DNA of 10,871 nucleotides from Bacteroidota bacterium (GCA_023386255.1 JAEWKB010000146.1:1-10871), one strand, 5' to 3'; counted from the first letter of the stretch, positions 1 through 6,779 are shown. The notes: generated by a model not told the origin, from the sequence alone. Translations and numbers: made by a program.

Positions 1-816
1 TGTGTACTGATACATTACCTCATCAGTGCTTTTAACACCTTTTATCCTGAAAATTGTACGCTTTGAAGTTCCCGTAGCTATAGTTCCCTGTAACGGGCTC
101 ATCAACTCATAATTCAAAGTATAATACAATGGCAGTGCGGCAAAATCTGATTCACTTTTAACGGTAAGAAGCCAGTTTTTATTATCAGGAAAGTGGTTCA
201 GTAAAAACACGTCCGGATGGGTGAAAAAATAGGCATCATCAAACCTGTTCAAAATTTTGTCGGCAGCTATTCCGCCCGCACCCCATGTAACGTCCAGCAG
301 CTTCCACTGCCCGTTTATCTTAACAGCATTCCAGGCATGATTTATTTTACCGGGCACCTTACCTATATCTGAAGGAAGTATTTTAGCCGTTCCGTGTACA
401 ACTTCGCTCTCAAGTCCCATCTTTTCAGCAACTTTGTGGTACAGCATGGCGTACCCGTTGCACACGCCTTTCCTAAACCGGAGCGTGCGGTTAGCCAGTT
501 CATTCTCAACAGCCGCAATTTTAGCACGCCGCTCGGCTTCAGTTTTATAAGAGATATAGGTATCTCTTTTTCCTGCGGCCGTGGGAGAAGTATCGTACTT
601 AATGTTGTGTGCCATCCAGGTAAAAAGTGCACGCGCCCTTTCATCAGGATGCGAAAAATCTTTTACAATTTGTTGTGCAAGTTGGCCTGTAGAAGTAAAT
701 ACGGAAGGATAGGTTTTTACTTTACTGTCTACCTTGGCATAATCCTGTGCTGAAACAGCGGGTCCTGCAAGCAGTAACAAAATAAATAATTTTCTGAAGT
801 TGGGATTAAATTTCAT
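1..816 (-). CDS. Secreted transglutaminase-like protein (C-terminus outside window)
   Basis: An open frame of 272 codons starts at the ATG at 816 and runs off the left edge without a stop, so the protein is partial. Residues 1-23 look like a Sec signal peptide (hydrophobic FILLLLAGPAV, then SAQ), so the product is probably periplasmic or exported. Residues about 60-180 fit the transglutaminase-like (papain-fold) superfamily: a Cys in KGVCNGYA (C119), a His in NHAW (H160) and an Asp in LLDVTW (D175) form the expected Cys-His-Asp triad. The region after about 185 has no motif I recognise. Bacterial members of this fold are often peptidases or amidases rather than protein cross-linkers; the substrate here is unknown. 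It lies 69 nt after the DUF2459 gene on the same strand with no convincing terminator between, so co-transcription is plausible. The fold is well supported, the function is not. Confidence 0.85.
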   Translation of the reverse strand, partial: MKFNPNFRKLFILLLLAGPAVSAQDYAKVDSKVKTYPSVFTSTGQLAQQIVKDFSHPDERARALFTWMAHNIKYDTSPTAAGKRDTYISYKTEAERRAKIAAVENELANRTLRFRKGVCNGYAMLYHKVAEKMGLESEVVHGTAKILPSDIGKVPGKINHAWNAVKINGQWKLLDVTWGAGGIAADKILNRFDDAYFFTHPDVFLLNHFPDNKNWLLTVKSESDFAALPLYYTLNYELMSPLQGTIATGTSKRTIFRIKGVKSTDEVMYQYT

Positions 817-885
817 AGTTTATGAAATCCAAAAAGAATGCCAAAATGAGGAGCTGAGGTTCTGAGGGAAATAGTGCCTGAGCAC

Positions 886-1566
886 TTACCGGTAATGGCA
901 AAAAATCCCCGTATCGCTTGGCGTCCATAAAGCTGCTTTTTGATTAGCTGCCTTAAGCGCGTTGTTAGCCCAGGTGTTGCAGGTGTAGAACAGGCTGTAC
1001 TTGCGGTTGGCTTCATAAAAAGCATCATAACTATTATAAGCATGCCCTTCGAGCCAGCGCACCTTTTTATTTTCATCCAGCCGGAAGCTGTCTGAAATAT
1101 ATTTTACAAGTGAGGCATAGTCTTCTTTTGTGATCATGATCTTCACACAGGTATCATCTTCCTTCATCTGCTTATAAAACTGCGTGTGCATTGCAGATGT
1201 ACCTAAATGAAAAGCCGCCACGGCTGCAGTGCTTACTTTCAGGTCGCTCCACTCCGGTGTTTCAAGGTAAAATCCTTTATCGCCCCACCCGAAAGCTACA
1301 TAGCTCATAATGGTGTCTTTTGCTTTGGTGTGGCTGTACAGCAGGTCTTTACTCCAGTCTTTCACCTCATTCTTTATCGGCACCACAATATCGGTATGTA
1401 CGCCGTTAGAATTGATGTAGATGGCAACATCTCCTTTATCAGGATCAGTATTTACAGTAATTCGCGACAGCACAAACGCCATCACAACATAAATAAGGAT
1501 GAAGGCCAACAGGCCGAAGGCAAAACGTTTGCAGTACTTAAGGAACCGCTTAAGGCCTCTGTTCAT
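886..1566 (-). CDS. TIGR02117/DUF2459 family membrane-anchored protein
   Basis: This 226-residue protein matches my memory of the TIGR02117 (DUF2459) family, first noted near urease genes in some species and of unknown function. Residues 15-34 form a single N-terminal membrane segment, which should put the rest outside the cytoplasm. Conserved-looking motifs are GVHTD (55-59, H57), FGWGDKGFY (92-100), AMHTQFY (126 onward) and YTCNTWANNAL (C196). A His early and a Cys plus Asn late would suit a circularly permuted NlpC/P60-like thiol hydrolase, but that is inference. Its ATG at 1564-1566 lies inside the end of the upstream FMN reductase gene (17-nt overlap in another frame), suggesting translational coupling. 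No Shine-Dalgarno is evident, as is usual in this phylum. Length is normal for the family. Confidence 0.82.
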   Translation of the reverse strand: MNRGLKRFLKYCKRFAFGLLAFILIYVVMAFVLSRITVNTDPDKGDVAIYINSNGVHTDIVVPIKNEVKDWSKDLLYSHTKAKDTIMSYVAFGWGDKGFYLETPEWSDLKVSTAAVAAFHLGTSAMHTQFYKQMKEDDTCVKIMITKEDYASLVKYISDSFRLDENKKVRWLEGHAYNSYDAFYEANRKYSLFYTCNTWANNALKAANQKAALWTPSDTGIFCHYR

Positions 1567-2089
1567 GGTTAAAGCTGCTGATTATTTCCTTTAACGCAGC
1601 ATCAAGTTCTTTATTGGATATTTTGTTGACCTCCACATCAAAATTTTCATTGAATGATGGCAGGGAAAATTCCGCACGTACATCGCCGCCATACCATTTC
1701 AGGCTTATTTTGGCTGCTTCAAGGGCATTGGCCCCGCCACGTTTGCCGGGAGAGGTTGACAAGAGCAGTACAGGCTTATTGTCAAACACCAGCTTTTTTT
1801 GGCGTGATGCCCAGTCGTAGATATTCTTGAACGCAACCGTAAGTCCGGCATTATGTTCAGCTACCGATATTACCAGCACATCAGCCCACTCTATATTATC
1901 CAGGAACAATCGTGCCACCGGAGGCTGCCCAATCAGTTTTTCTTTATCTACACTAAAGAGCGGAAGCTCATAATCGTTCAGGTCGATTATTTTAGTTTCT
2001 GAAGCCTGGAATAAACCTGCGGCATAGGTTGCAAGTTTTTTGTTGATGGATTGCATGCTGCTGCTTCCGGCAAAGGCGAGTAGTTTCAT
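1550..2089 (-). CDS. NAD(P)H-dependent FMN reductase (flavodoxin-like fold)
   Basis: The 179-residue product fits the FMN_red family (PF03358), cytoplasmic flavoproteins that transfer electrons from NAD(P)H through FMN to quinones, azo dyes, metals or flavins. The phosphate-binding loop is GSSSMQSINKKL (8-19). The flavin-contact motif is EHNAGLTVAFKNIYDW (78-93), where many relatives have PEYN...LKNAIDW, and a third conserved stretch is STSPGKRGG (111-119). Length is typical. The start at 2087-2089 places the first beta strand (KLLAFAGSS) correctly. It is the first gene of a leftward group with the DUF2459 and transglutaminase-like genes and is cut off from ychF upstream by a terminator. I see no perfect Bacteroidota promoter in the short leader; TATATTTC at 2124-2131 (minus strand) is one base off the -7 consensus. 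The physiological substrate cannot be read from the sequence. Confidence 0.88.
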   Translation of the reverse strand: MKLLAFAGSSSMQSINKKLATYAAGLFQASETKIIDLNDYELPLFSVDKEKLIGQPPVARLFLDNIEWADVLVISVAEHNAGLTVAFKNIYDWASRQKKLVFDNKPVLLLSTSPGKRGGANALEAAKISLKWYGGDVRAEFSLPSFNENFDVEVNKISNKELDAALKEIISSFNHEQRP

Positions 2090-2130
2090 AGTATTTGTTA
2101 TTGTTGATTAGCTAATGTAAGGGAAATATA

Positions 2131-2165
2131 AGAAATAAAAAAGCCCGCTGATAACTCAGCAGGCT
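2131..2165 (-). terminator. Rho-independent terminator of ychF
   Basis: Read on the minus strand, a 10-bp stem AGCCTGCTGA / TCAGCGGGCT with a GTTA loop is followed by TTTTTTATTTC. It pairs fully on the minus strand with one G-U pair, whereas the plus-strand version has a C-A mismatch and no T tract. It therefore acts leftward, 28 nt after the ychF stop. Confidence 0.85.
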
Positions 2166-2193
2166 CATATCTCAATTAATATCTCAATACTGT

Positions 2194-3288
2194 TTACACG
2201 TTAAAACGGAAATGCATAACATCGCCATCTTTAACAATGTATTCTTTACCTTCTACACGTAGTTTTCCGGCTTCTTTCACCTTAGCTTCAGAGCCGTAAG
2301 TTACATAATCATCATACGCAATAACTTCTGCCCTGATGAAGCCTTTCTCAAAGTCGGTATGTATAACTCCCGCAGCCTGAGGTGCTGTATCGCCCACATT
2401 AATGGTCCAGGCGCGTACTTCTTTTACACCGGCAGTAAAATACGTCTGCAGGTTTAACAGCTTGTACGCAGAACGTATAAGTGCCGAAGCACCCGGTTCT
2501 TTCAGCCCCAGGTCTTCAAGGAACATCTGGCGCTCTTCATACGTTTCAAGCTCGGTAATATCAGCCTCTGTACCCACTGCAAGGAACATTACTTCGGCCT
2601 TCTCATCCTTTACAAGTTCCTTTACCTGCTCTACATATTTGTTACCTGTAGCCGCAGCCTCTTCGTTTACATTACAAACATAAAGCACCGGTTTTGTAGT
2701 GATAAGCTGGAAACTTTCCAGCATTTCCTCTTCCTCCTGGTTTTGAGGCTCTACCGTACGTGCTGATTTTGCCTGTAGCAACGCTTCCTTTATTCTTTCC
2801 AGCAGGCTTACCTCTACCTGCGCTTCTTTAGCGCCTACTTTGGCGGCTTTCTTCGCTTTTTCAAGGCGCTTTTCAACGGTCTCAAGGTCTTTCATCTGAA
2901 GCTCTATATCAATGGTCTCCTTATCACGAATAGGGTTCACGCTACCATCAACGTGTACAATATTATCATTATCAAAGCAGCGAAGCACGTGAATGATGGC
3001 ATTACACTCCCTTATGTTGCCCAGGAACTGGTTACCAAGTCCCTCGCCTTTGCTGGCGCCTTTTACAAGCCCGGCAATATCAACAATTTCAACCGTTGCA
3101 GGAACCACACGCTCAGGGTTTACCAGTTCTTCCAGCTTTTCAAGCCTTGGGTCGGGCACGTTTACCACGCCAATATTTGGCTCAATGGTACAGAACGGAA
3201 AGTTGGCACTCTGTGCTTTAGCGTTAGACAAACAATTAAAAAGTGTTGATTTGCCCACGTTTGGCAATCCTACTATTCCTGCTTTCAT
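2194..3288 (-). CDS. ychF: Redox-regulated P-loop ATPase YchF (Obg family)
   Basis: This is a full-length (364 aa) YchF/OLA1 protein, a cytoplasmic, ribosome-associated P-loop protein of the Obg family linked to translation and stress responses. The G1 loop is GLPNVGKST (7-15), the switch region contains NFPFCTIEPNIG (29-40), and G3 is DIAGLVKGASKGEGLG (70-85). The G4 position reads NVNE (206-209) instead of NKxD, the known reason YchF prefers ATP over GTP. Residues about 135-190 form the charged helical insertion, and the C-terminal TGS domain spans about 280-364, ending in DGDVMHFRFNV. C33 in FCTIEP matches the position of the cysteine reported to mediate redox control in E. coli YchF (from memory). 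The gene is monocistronic: its own -7 box lies just upstream and a strong terminator just downstream. Confidence 0.97.
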   Translation of the reverse strand: MKAGIVGLPNVGKSTLFNCLSNAKAQSANFPFCTIEPNIGVVNVPDPRLEKLEELVNPERVVPATVEIVDIAGLVKGASKGEGLGNQFLGNIRECNAIIHVLRCFDNDNIVHVDGSVNPIRDKETIDIELQMKDLETVEKRLEKAKKAAKVGAKEAQVEVSLLERIKEALLQAKSARTVEPQNQEEEEMLESFQLITTKPVLYVCNVNEEAAATGNKYVEQVKELVKDEKAEVMFLAVGTEADITELETYEERQMFLEDLGLKEPGASALIRSAYKLLNLQTYFTAGVKEVRAWTINVGDTAPQAAGVIHTDFEKGFIRAEVIAYDDYVTYGSEAKVKEAGKLRVEGKEYIVKDGDVMHFRFNV

Positions 3289-3312
3289 TTTATTAACCGG
3301 TTTTTAAGGGTG

Positions 3313-3320
3313 CAAAGATA
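3313..3320 (-). promoter_or_regulatory. Bacteroidota-type -7 box for ychF
   Basis: The minus strand reads TATCTTTG, a perfect match to the TAnnTTTG -7 element of Bacteroidota sigma-70 promoters. It lies 24 nt before the ychF ATG, so the leader would be under about 20 nt. No TTG-type -33 box is visible at the usual 17-23 nt spacing; the octamer repeat at 3331-3370 occupies that place. Confidence 0.6.
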
Positions 3321-3330
3321 TACTTTTTTT

Positions 3331-3370
3331 AGCTACTAAGCTTCTTAGCAGCTTGAAAGCTCAGCAGCTC
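3331..3370. repeat. Degenerate five-unit octamer repeat
   Basis: Forty bases divide into five 8-nt units: AGCTACTA, AGCTTCTT, AGCAGCTT, GAAAGCTC, AGCAGCTC. The CT at unit positions 6-7 is invariant and AGC at positions 1-3 holds in four of five. It also contains small inverted repeats such as CTAAG/CTTAG. It sits directly upstream of the ychF -7 box in the gap between two divergent genes. Its function is unknown. Confidence 0.5.
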
Positions 3371-3420
3371 TTTTACCAATACTTTATGTTTTTGTACAAA
3401 TAGCTTTAACACTACAGGTG

Positions 3421-3428
3421 TAAATTTG
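3421..3428 (+). promoter_or_regulatory. Candidate -7 box for the 3458 gene
   Basis: TAAATTTG is a perfect TAnnTTTG match 29 nt before the ATG of the secreted hypothetical gene. A TTTG occurs upstream at 3391-3394, but the 26-nt spacing is longer than the usual 17-23, so the -33 element is uncertain. Confidence 0.45.
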
Positions 3429-3457
3429 TATCTGTATAATTAAAACTTCAAAAGACC

Positions 3458-3991
3458 ATGAAAAAGTTAGCAATAATAGTAATGCTTGGTTTTGGCCTGA
3501 CAGTGAGTGCACAGGTTAACAAAAACGTTACTAAAGAAAGTACTACCACAGTTACTAAGGTTAACGATGGTACGGCCGAACGAAAAATTGTAAAGACAGA
3601 GAGCCGCACAGCACAACAAAATATTGAATTGCAAAATGCCGAGTCGAACGAGCTGAATAAAAACATTAAGCCGACACCGGTGCAGGTAACACAGTCTACT
3701 ACTCTGTCAGGCGACGGTATACCTACTCAGGAAATAGACCGTTCCAGCTATTATACTATGAACGGGCAACGCTTCCAGTTCAGTACCGACAGGGGTGGTT
3801 ACAGGGTAACAACCGGTAACAACCAAAACGTAGGTGTTTTAAGAAAAACTTCAAACAACAACTACATTTACAGGAACGGAAATACAACATCATACGGGTA
3901 TTTTGACCGTGACGGTAATTTTGTAGTTGAAACTTATGATGACAAGACCGACGGCGTAACAGTACAAACGTTTAGCCGCGTAAAACCATAA
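3458..3991 (+). CDS. Secreted protein of unknown function
   Basis: The 177-residue product begins with a clear signal peptide (MKKLAIIVMLGFGLTVSAQ, likely cut near residue 18), so it is exported. I do not recognise a family. Residues 20-85 are rich in Thr, Val, Lys, Asn and Gln and look extended or disordered (KNVTKESTTTVTKV). Residues about 95-177 look folded, probably small antiparallel beta: YYTMNGQRFQFSTDRGGYRV, then VLRKTSNNNYIYRNG, then SYGYFDRDGNFVVETYDD. The repeated aromatic-x-Asn-Gly and Asp-Arg-x-Gly turns suggest tandem beta hairpins. There are no cysteines in the mature part. It is a single gene with a candidate -7 box upstream and a strong terminator downstream. The signal peptide, the terminator and base use like that of its neighbours support a real gene. 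Confidence 0.82.
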   Translation: MKKLAIIVMLGFGLTVSAQVNKNVTKESTTTVTKVNDGTAERKIVKTESRTAQQNIELQNAESNELNKNIKPTPVQVTQSTTLSGDGIPTQEIDRSSYYTMNGQRFQFSTDRGGYRVTTGNNQNVGVLRKTSNNNYIYRNGNTTSYGYFDRDGNFVVETYDDKTDGVTVQTFSRVKP

Positions 3992-4021
3992 ATTGAGTTA
4001 AGTTAAGTTGCTATGAAAGTG

Positions 4022-4056
4022 AAAAAACCTGAAGTGTAAGCTTCAGGTTTTTTTGT
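4022..4056. terminator. Bidirectional terminator between convergent genes
   Basis: The inverted repeat AAAAAACCTGAAG (4022-4034) / CTTCAGGTTTTTT (4041-4053) has a 6-nt loop. A T run follows on the plus strand and the leading A run supplies a T tract on the minus strand. It can serve both the secreted-protein gene (plus) and the ferredoxin gene (minus, stop at 4076). Confidence 0.9.
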
Positions 4057-4075
4057 TATTGTCATAGAACAAATA

Positions 4076-4426
4076 TTACTCGTTATGCAGGAACGCCTGG
4101 CGGTTAAGCAGCGTTTCCTCGCTTTCCACATGGTCTTCATCAGGCACACAGCAGTCTACGGGGCATACGGCAGCACATTGCGGCTCATCGTGGAATCCTT
4201 TACACTCAGTACACTTGCTGGGTACAATGTAATATATATCATCTGATATTGGTGTACGTGGCGCTTCCGCATCAACTTCTTCACCGCTTGGCAGCACTAC
4301 CCGTCCTTTAAGGCTGGTACCGTCTTTATAGCGCCAGTCGTCAGCGCCTTCATATATGGCAGTATTAGGGCACTCCGGTTCGCAGGCACCGCAGTTTATA
4401 CATTCGTCTGTTATCTTGATAGCCAT
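4076..4426 (-). CDS. 2[4Fe-4S] ferredoxin, Alvin-like with central insertion
   Basis: This 116-residue cytoplasmic electron carrier has two cluster motifs. The first is C9xxC12xxC15xxxC19P. The second is C72xxC75, then eight residues, then C84xxxC88P. The eight-residue gap and the following PVDC (C92) are hallmarks of Allochromatium vinosum-type (Alvin) ferredoxins, which hold two low-potential 4Fe-4S clusters. Unlike the short Alvin protein, about 33 extra residues (roughly 29-62, acidic and including [16 protein letters not shown]) separate the motifs. C93 is an additional cysteine beside C92. The tail is acidic, as expected for a ferredoxin. It has a perfect Bacteroidota promoter (TTTG-N20-TAATTTTG) and diverges from the acyl-CoA reductase gene. 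The redox partner is not apparent here. The family call is firm. Confidence 0.93.
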   Translation of the reverse strand: MAIKITDECINCGACEPECPNTAIYEGADDWRYKDGTSLKGRVVLPSGEEVDAEAPRTPISDDIYYIVPSKCTECKGFHDEPQCAAVCPVDCCVPDEDHVESEETLLNRQAFLHNE

Positions 4427-4446
4427 GGCTTACTTTATTATTTATG

Positions 4447-4471
4447 ATGTAAATTTGCAGCAAAATTACAT
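4447..4471. promoter_or_regulatory. 25-bp near-palindrome with opposed -7 boxes
   Basis: Twelve-base arms, ATGTAAATTTGC (4447-4458) and GCAAAATTACAT (4460-4471), are inverted copies with one mismatch around a single central base. Each arm contains a perfect TAnnTTTG: TAAATTTG at 4450-4457 on the plus strand (toward acyl-CoA reductase) and TAATTTTG at 4468-4461 on the minus strand (toward ferredoxin). Only the minus-strand box has a well-spaced -33 element. Confidence 0.6.
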
Positions 4472-4492
4472 TCAAAAGTATTTATACGCAAA
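4461..4492 (-). promoter_or_regulatory. Bacteroidota promoter of the ferredoxin gene
   Basis: On the minus strand, TTTG (4492-4489) is followed after 20 nt by TAATTTTG (4468-4461). This matches the TTTG/TAnnTTTG architecture of Bacteroidota sigma-70 promoters. The start of transcription should fall near 4455, giving a leader of about 30 nt before the ATG at 4426. Confidence 0.75.
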
Positions 4493-4572
4493 CTATATTA
4501 CATAACTAAGCCTTCTTTCTCGCTTATTTAGGAGTAAATTAAGCTTTAGTTAGCATAACAACATAATTATAA

Positions 4573-5631
4573 ATGACATTAGCCGAAAGAAAATCAGTGT
4601 TTGTAGCGTTAGGCAAGTTCCTGGAGCAGTTCAGCGAAGGAAACAGCCAAAAACATGAGGGGGTATTGCACAACGAGCCTTTTTATGAGCAAATGCTGGA
4701 CCTGATAGCGTTATCCCAATCCCATAACCGCTGGTTTACGCCGGAGCAGGTTTATTTCGCCATACAGCAATGGGCACAGGCGCTTACACAGGAAAATCTC
4801 GACAAATGGCTGTCAAACTACAACCTGGAAAATGTACAGCCTAAAACAGTAGGGCTTATACTGGCAGGGAATATCCCGCTGGTAGGTTTCCACGATTTTT
4901 TATCGGTATTGATAACAGGACATAAAGTACTGGTTAAAACATCATCGAATGATAAGCACCTGCTACCCTTCCTGGCAAAATACATAATTGCTGTTGCGCC
5001 GAAAATGGCTGATTACATTACTATTACCGATGATAAATTGGAAGGATTTGACGCAGTAATTGCTACCGGAAGCAACAATACGGCGCGCTACTTTGAATAT
5101 TATTTTAAAGATAAGCCCTCTATCATCCGGAAGAACAGAAATTCTGTAGCTGTGCTTACAGGCAATGAAACTAAAGAAGAACTTACAGCGCTGGGCGACG
5201 ACATCTTCAGGTATTTTGGGCTGGGCTGCCGTAATGTTTCTAAACTTTTTGTGCCGCGCGGCTATGACTTCAAAGACTTTTTCGAGGCGATGTATATCTA
5301 TGGCGATATAATCCACTATGAAAAATATGCCAACAACTATGATTACAACAAAGCTGTGTTCCTTATGAGCAACTTCCAGATACTGGATAACGGCTTTATG
5401 ACCATTAAGGAAGACACAAGCTACGCTTCTCCCATTTCAAGCGTTTTTTATGAATATTATGATGATCTTGAACTGGTAAAGCAGCGCCTGCAGAAAGAGC
5501 ATGAGCAGATACAATGCATTGTAGGTAAAGATGTTGCTGATGGTGCTATTCCTTTTGGGCAGACACAGCAGCCGCAGTTATGGGATTATGCTGATAATGT
5601 AGATACTATTGCATTTTTATCAAAAATATAG
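4573..5631 (+). CDS. LuxC-type acyl-CoA reductase
   Basis: The 352-residue protein fits the LuxC/acyl-CoA reductase family (PF05893), aldehyde-dehydrogenase-fold enzymes that reduce activated acyl groups to aldehydes with NADPH through an acyl-cysteine intermediate. The likely catalytic Cys is C219 in FGLGCRNVSKLFVP. Cofactor-binding segments are GLILAGNIPLVGFHDF (94-109), VLVKTSSNDKHLLPF (119-133) and AVIATGSNNTARYF (161-174), followed by SIIRKNRNSVAVLTG (183-197). It is shorter than luminous-bacteria LuxC (about 480 aa), and no luxAB, luxD or luxE is nearby, so bioluminescence is not implied. It may reduce a fatty acyl thioester or another activated carboxylate. It diverges from the ferredoxin gene and lies 73 nt before serC on the same strand. 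The start at 4573 is the first ATG after the intergenic region; the leader from the plus-strand -7 box would be long, about 110 nt. Confidence 0.9.
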   Translation: MTLAERKSVFVALGKFLEQFSEGNSQKHEGVLHNEPFYEQMLDLIALSQSHNRWFTPEQVYFAIQQWAQALTQENLDKWLSNYNLENVQPKTVGLILAGNIPLVGFHDFLSVLITGHKVLVKTSSNDKHLLPFLAKYIIAVAPKMADYITITDDKLEGFDAVIATGSNNTARYFEYYFKDKPSIIRKNRNSVAVLTGNETKEELTALGDDIFRYFGLGCRNVSKLFVPRGYDFKDFFEAMYIYGDIIHYEKYANNYDYNKAVFLMSNFQILDNGFMTIKEDTSYASPISSVFYEYYDDLELVKQRLQKEHEQIQCIVGKDVADGAIPFGQTQQPQLWDYADNVDTIAFLSKI

Positions 5632-5644
5632 TGTAATTATTACA
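5632..5644. repeat. Perfect 13-nt inverted repeat before serC
   Basis: TGTAAT-T-ATTACA is a perfect palindrome around one base, starting right after the acyl-CoA reductase stop codon and 60 nt before serC. It shares its TGTAA/TTACA half-sites with the near-palindrome at 4447-4471. It has no T tract, so it suits an operator better than a terminator. Its role is not known. Confidence 0.35.
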
Positions 5645-5704
5645 GAGTTTTTCTGCGCTGTTTTTGTCAGAATTTAGAAATTTGCATGAACTATAAGAGC
5701 AGAC

Positions 5705-6778
5705 ATGAAAAAGCATAATTTCAGTGCAGGGCCATCTATCCTGCCGCAGGAAGTATTTCAAAAGGCAGCACAGGCAGTCCTTGATTTTAATGGGTCAGGC
5801 CTTTCCATTTTAGAGATATCACACCGCAGTAAAGATTTTGTTGCCGTTATAGAAGAAGCCCGCGCCTTAGTGCTGGAATTGCTGGGGCTTACAGGTAAAG
5901 GCTACCAGGCATTATTCCTTTCGGGCGGTGCGAGCCTGGAGTTTGTGCGTGTACCATATAACCTCATGACGCACCTGGGCAAAGCAGCCTACCTTGACAC
6001 CGGTACATGGGCGGCCGGAGCCATTAAGGAAGCTAAAAGGTTTGGTGAAACAATAGTTGTTGCTTCTTCTAAAGCTGAAAATTATACCTATATTCCAAAA
6101 GAATATTCCATACCTTCCAACGCTGATTATTTCCACTGCACGAGCAACAATACAATATTTGGTACACAAATGTTTGCTTTTCCTGAAACAAACATACCTG
6201 TTGTATGCGATATGAGCTCCGACATATTTTCTAGGCAACTGGATTTTTCGAAGTTTAGCCTCATATACGCGGGGGCACAAAAAAACATGGGCCCTGCGGG
6301 CACTACCCTTGTTGTTGTAAAAGAAGACATTCTGGGCAAAACCGGCAGGACAATACCTGGGATACTGGATTATAAACAGCATATTGAAAAGGAAAGCATG
6401 TACAATACCCCTTCAGTATTTGCAGTTTATACCTCCTATCTTACGCTGCAATGGCTCAAAGCTAATGGCGGCATTGCCGAAATGGAACGGAGAAATAATG
6501 CTAAAGCTGAACTTTTATATAAAGAAATTGATAGTAACCCTTTATTTACAGGAACCGCAAAAACAGAAGACCGTTCAAGAATGAATGTAACATTCCTGCT
6601 TAATGACACAACACATACTGAAACTTTTGACAAGATGTGGAAGGACGCAGGCATCAGCGGGCTGAGCGGGCACAGGTCGGTTGGCGGGTACAGGGCATCT
6701 ATATATAATGCCATGCCCATAGAAAGCGTGCAGGTACTTGTAGATGTAATGCAGGAGTTGGAGAAAAATTTAGTTTAA
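5705..6778 (+). CDS. serC: Phosphoserine aminotransferase
   Basis: SerC converts 3-phosphohydroxypyruvate and glutamate to phosphoserine and 2-oxoglutarate in the cytoplasm, the second step of serine synthesis; in many bacteria it also acts in pyridoxal phosphate synthesis. The 357-residue length matches the family. The N-terminus KKHNFSAGPSILP is diagnostic. PLP contacts include SGGAS (73-77), the Asp of VCDMSSD (D169) and the Schiff-base lysine K193 in YAGAQKNMGPAGTT. The C-terminal domain carries the substrate-binding stretch GLSGHRSVGGYRAS and YNAMP (319-338). All key residues are present. It is followed 81 nt later by serA on the same strand with only a repeat element between, so the two are probably co-transcribed. 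No convincing -33/-7 pair is visible in the 73-nt gap upstream, so the promoter may lie before the acyl-CoA reductase gene. Confidence 0.97.
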   Translation: MKKHNFSAGPSILPQEVFQKAAQAVLDFNGSGLSILEISHRSKDFVAVIEEARALVLELLGLTGKGYQALFLSGGASLEFVRVPYNLMTHLGKAAYLDTGTWAAGAIKEAKRFGETIVVASSKAENYTYIPKEYSIPSNADYFHCTSNNTIFGTQMFAFPETNIPVVCDMSSDIFSRQLDFSKFSLIYAGAQKNMGPAGTTLVVVKEDILGKTGRTIPGILDYKQHIEKESMYNTPSVFAVYTSYLTLQWLKANGGIAEMERRNNAKAELLYKEIDSNPLFTGTAKTEDRSRMNVTFLLNDTTHTETFDKMWKDAGISGLSGHRSVGGYRASIYNAMPIESVQVLVDVMQELEKNLV

Positions 6779-6779
6779 A

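Noticed and set aside
394..753. 119-residue plus-strand open frame within the transglutaminase-like gene
   Set aside because: The minus-strand frame over the same bases carries a signal peptide and the full catalytic triad; the plus frame has no supporting feature.
873..886. AGTGC-CTGA-GCACT hairpin at the end of the DUF2459 gene as a terminator
   Set aside because: The stem is only 5 bp and no T tract follows on the minus strand.
3331..3370. Octamer repeat as a CRISPR remnant
   Set aside because: The units are 8 nt, degenerate and contiguous with no spacers, and there are no cas genes.
4573..5631. Acyl-CoA reductase as part of a bioluminescence (lux) operon
   Set aside because: No luciferase, transferase or synthetase genes are nearby, and the protein is clearly shorter than luminous-bacteria LuxC.
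5912..6382. 156-residue open frame on the minus strand opposite serC
   Set aside because: Antisense to an intact serC; composition rich in Arg, Cys and Phe with no domain, typical of a shadow.
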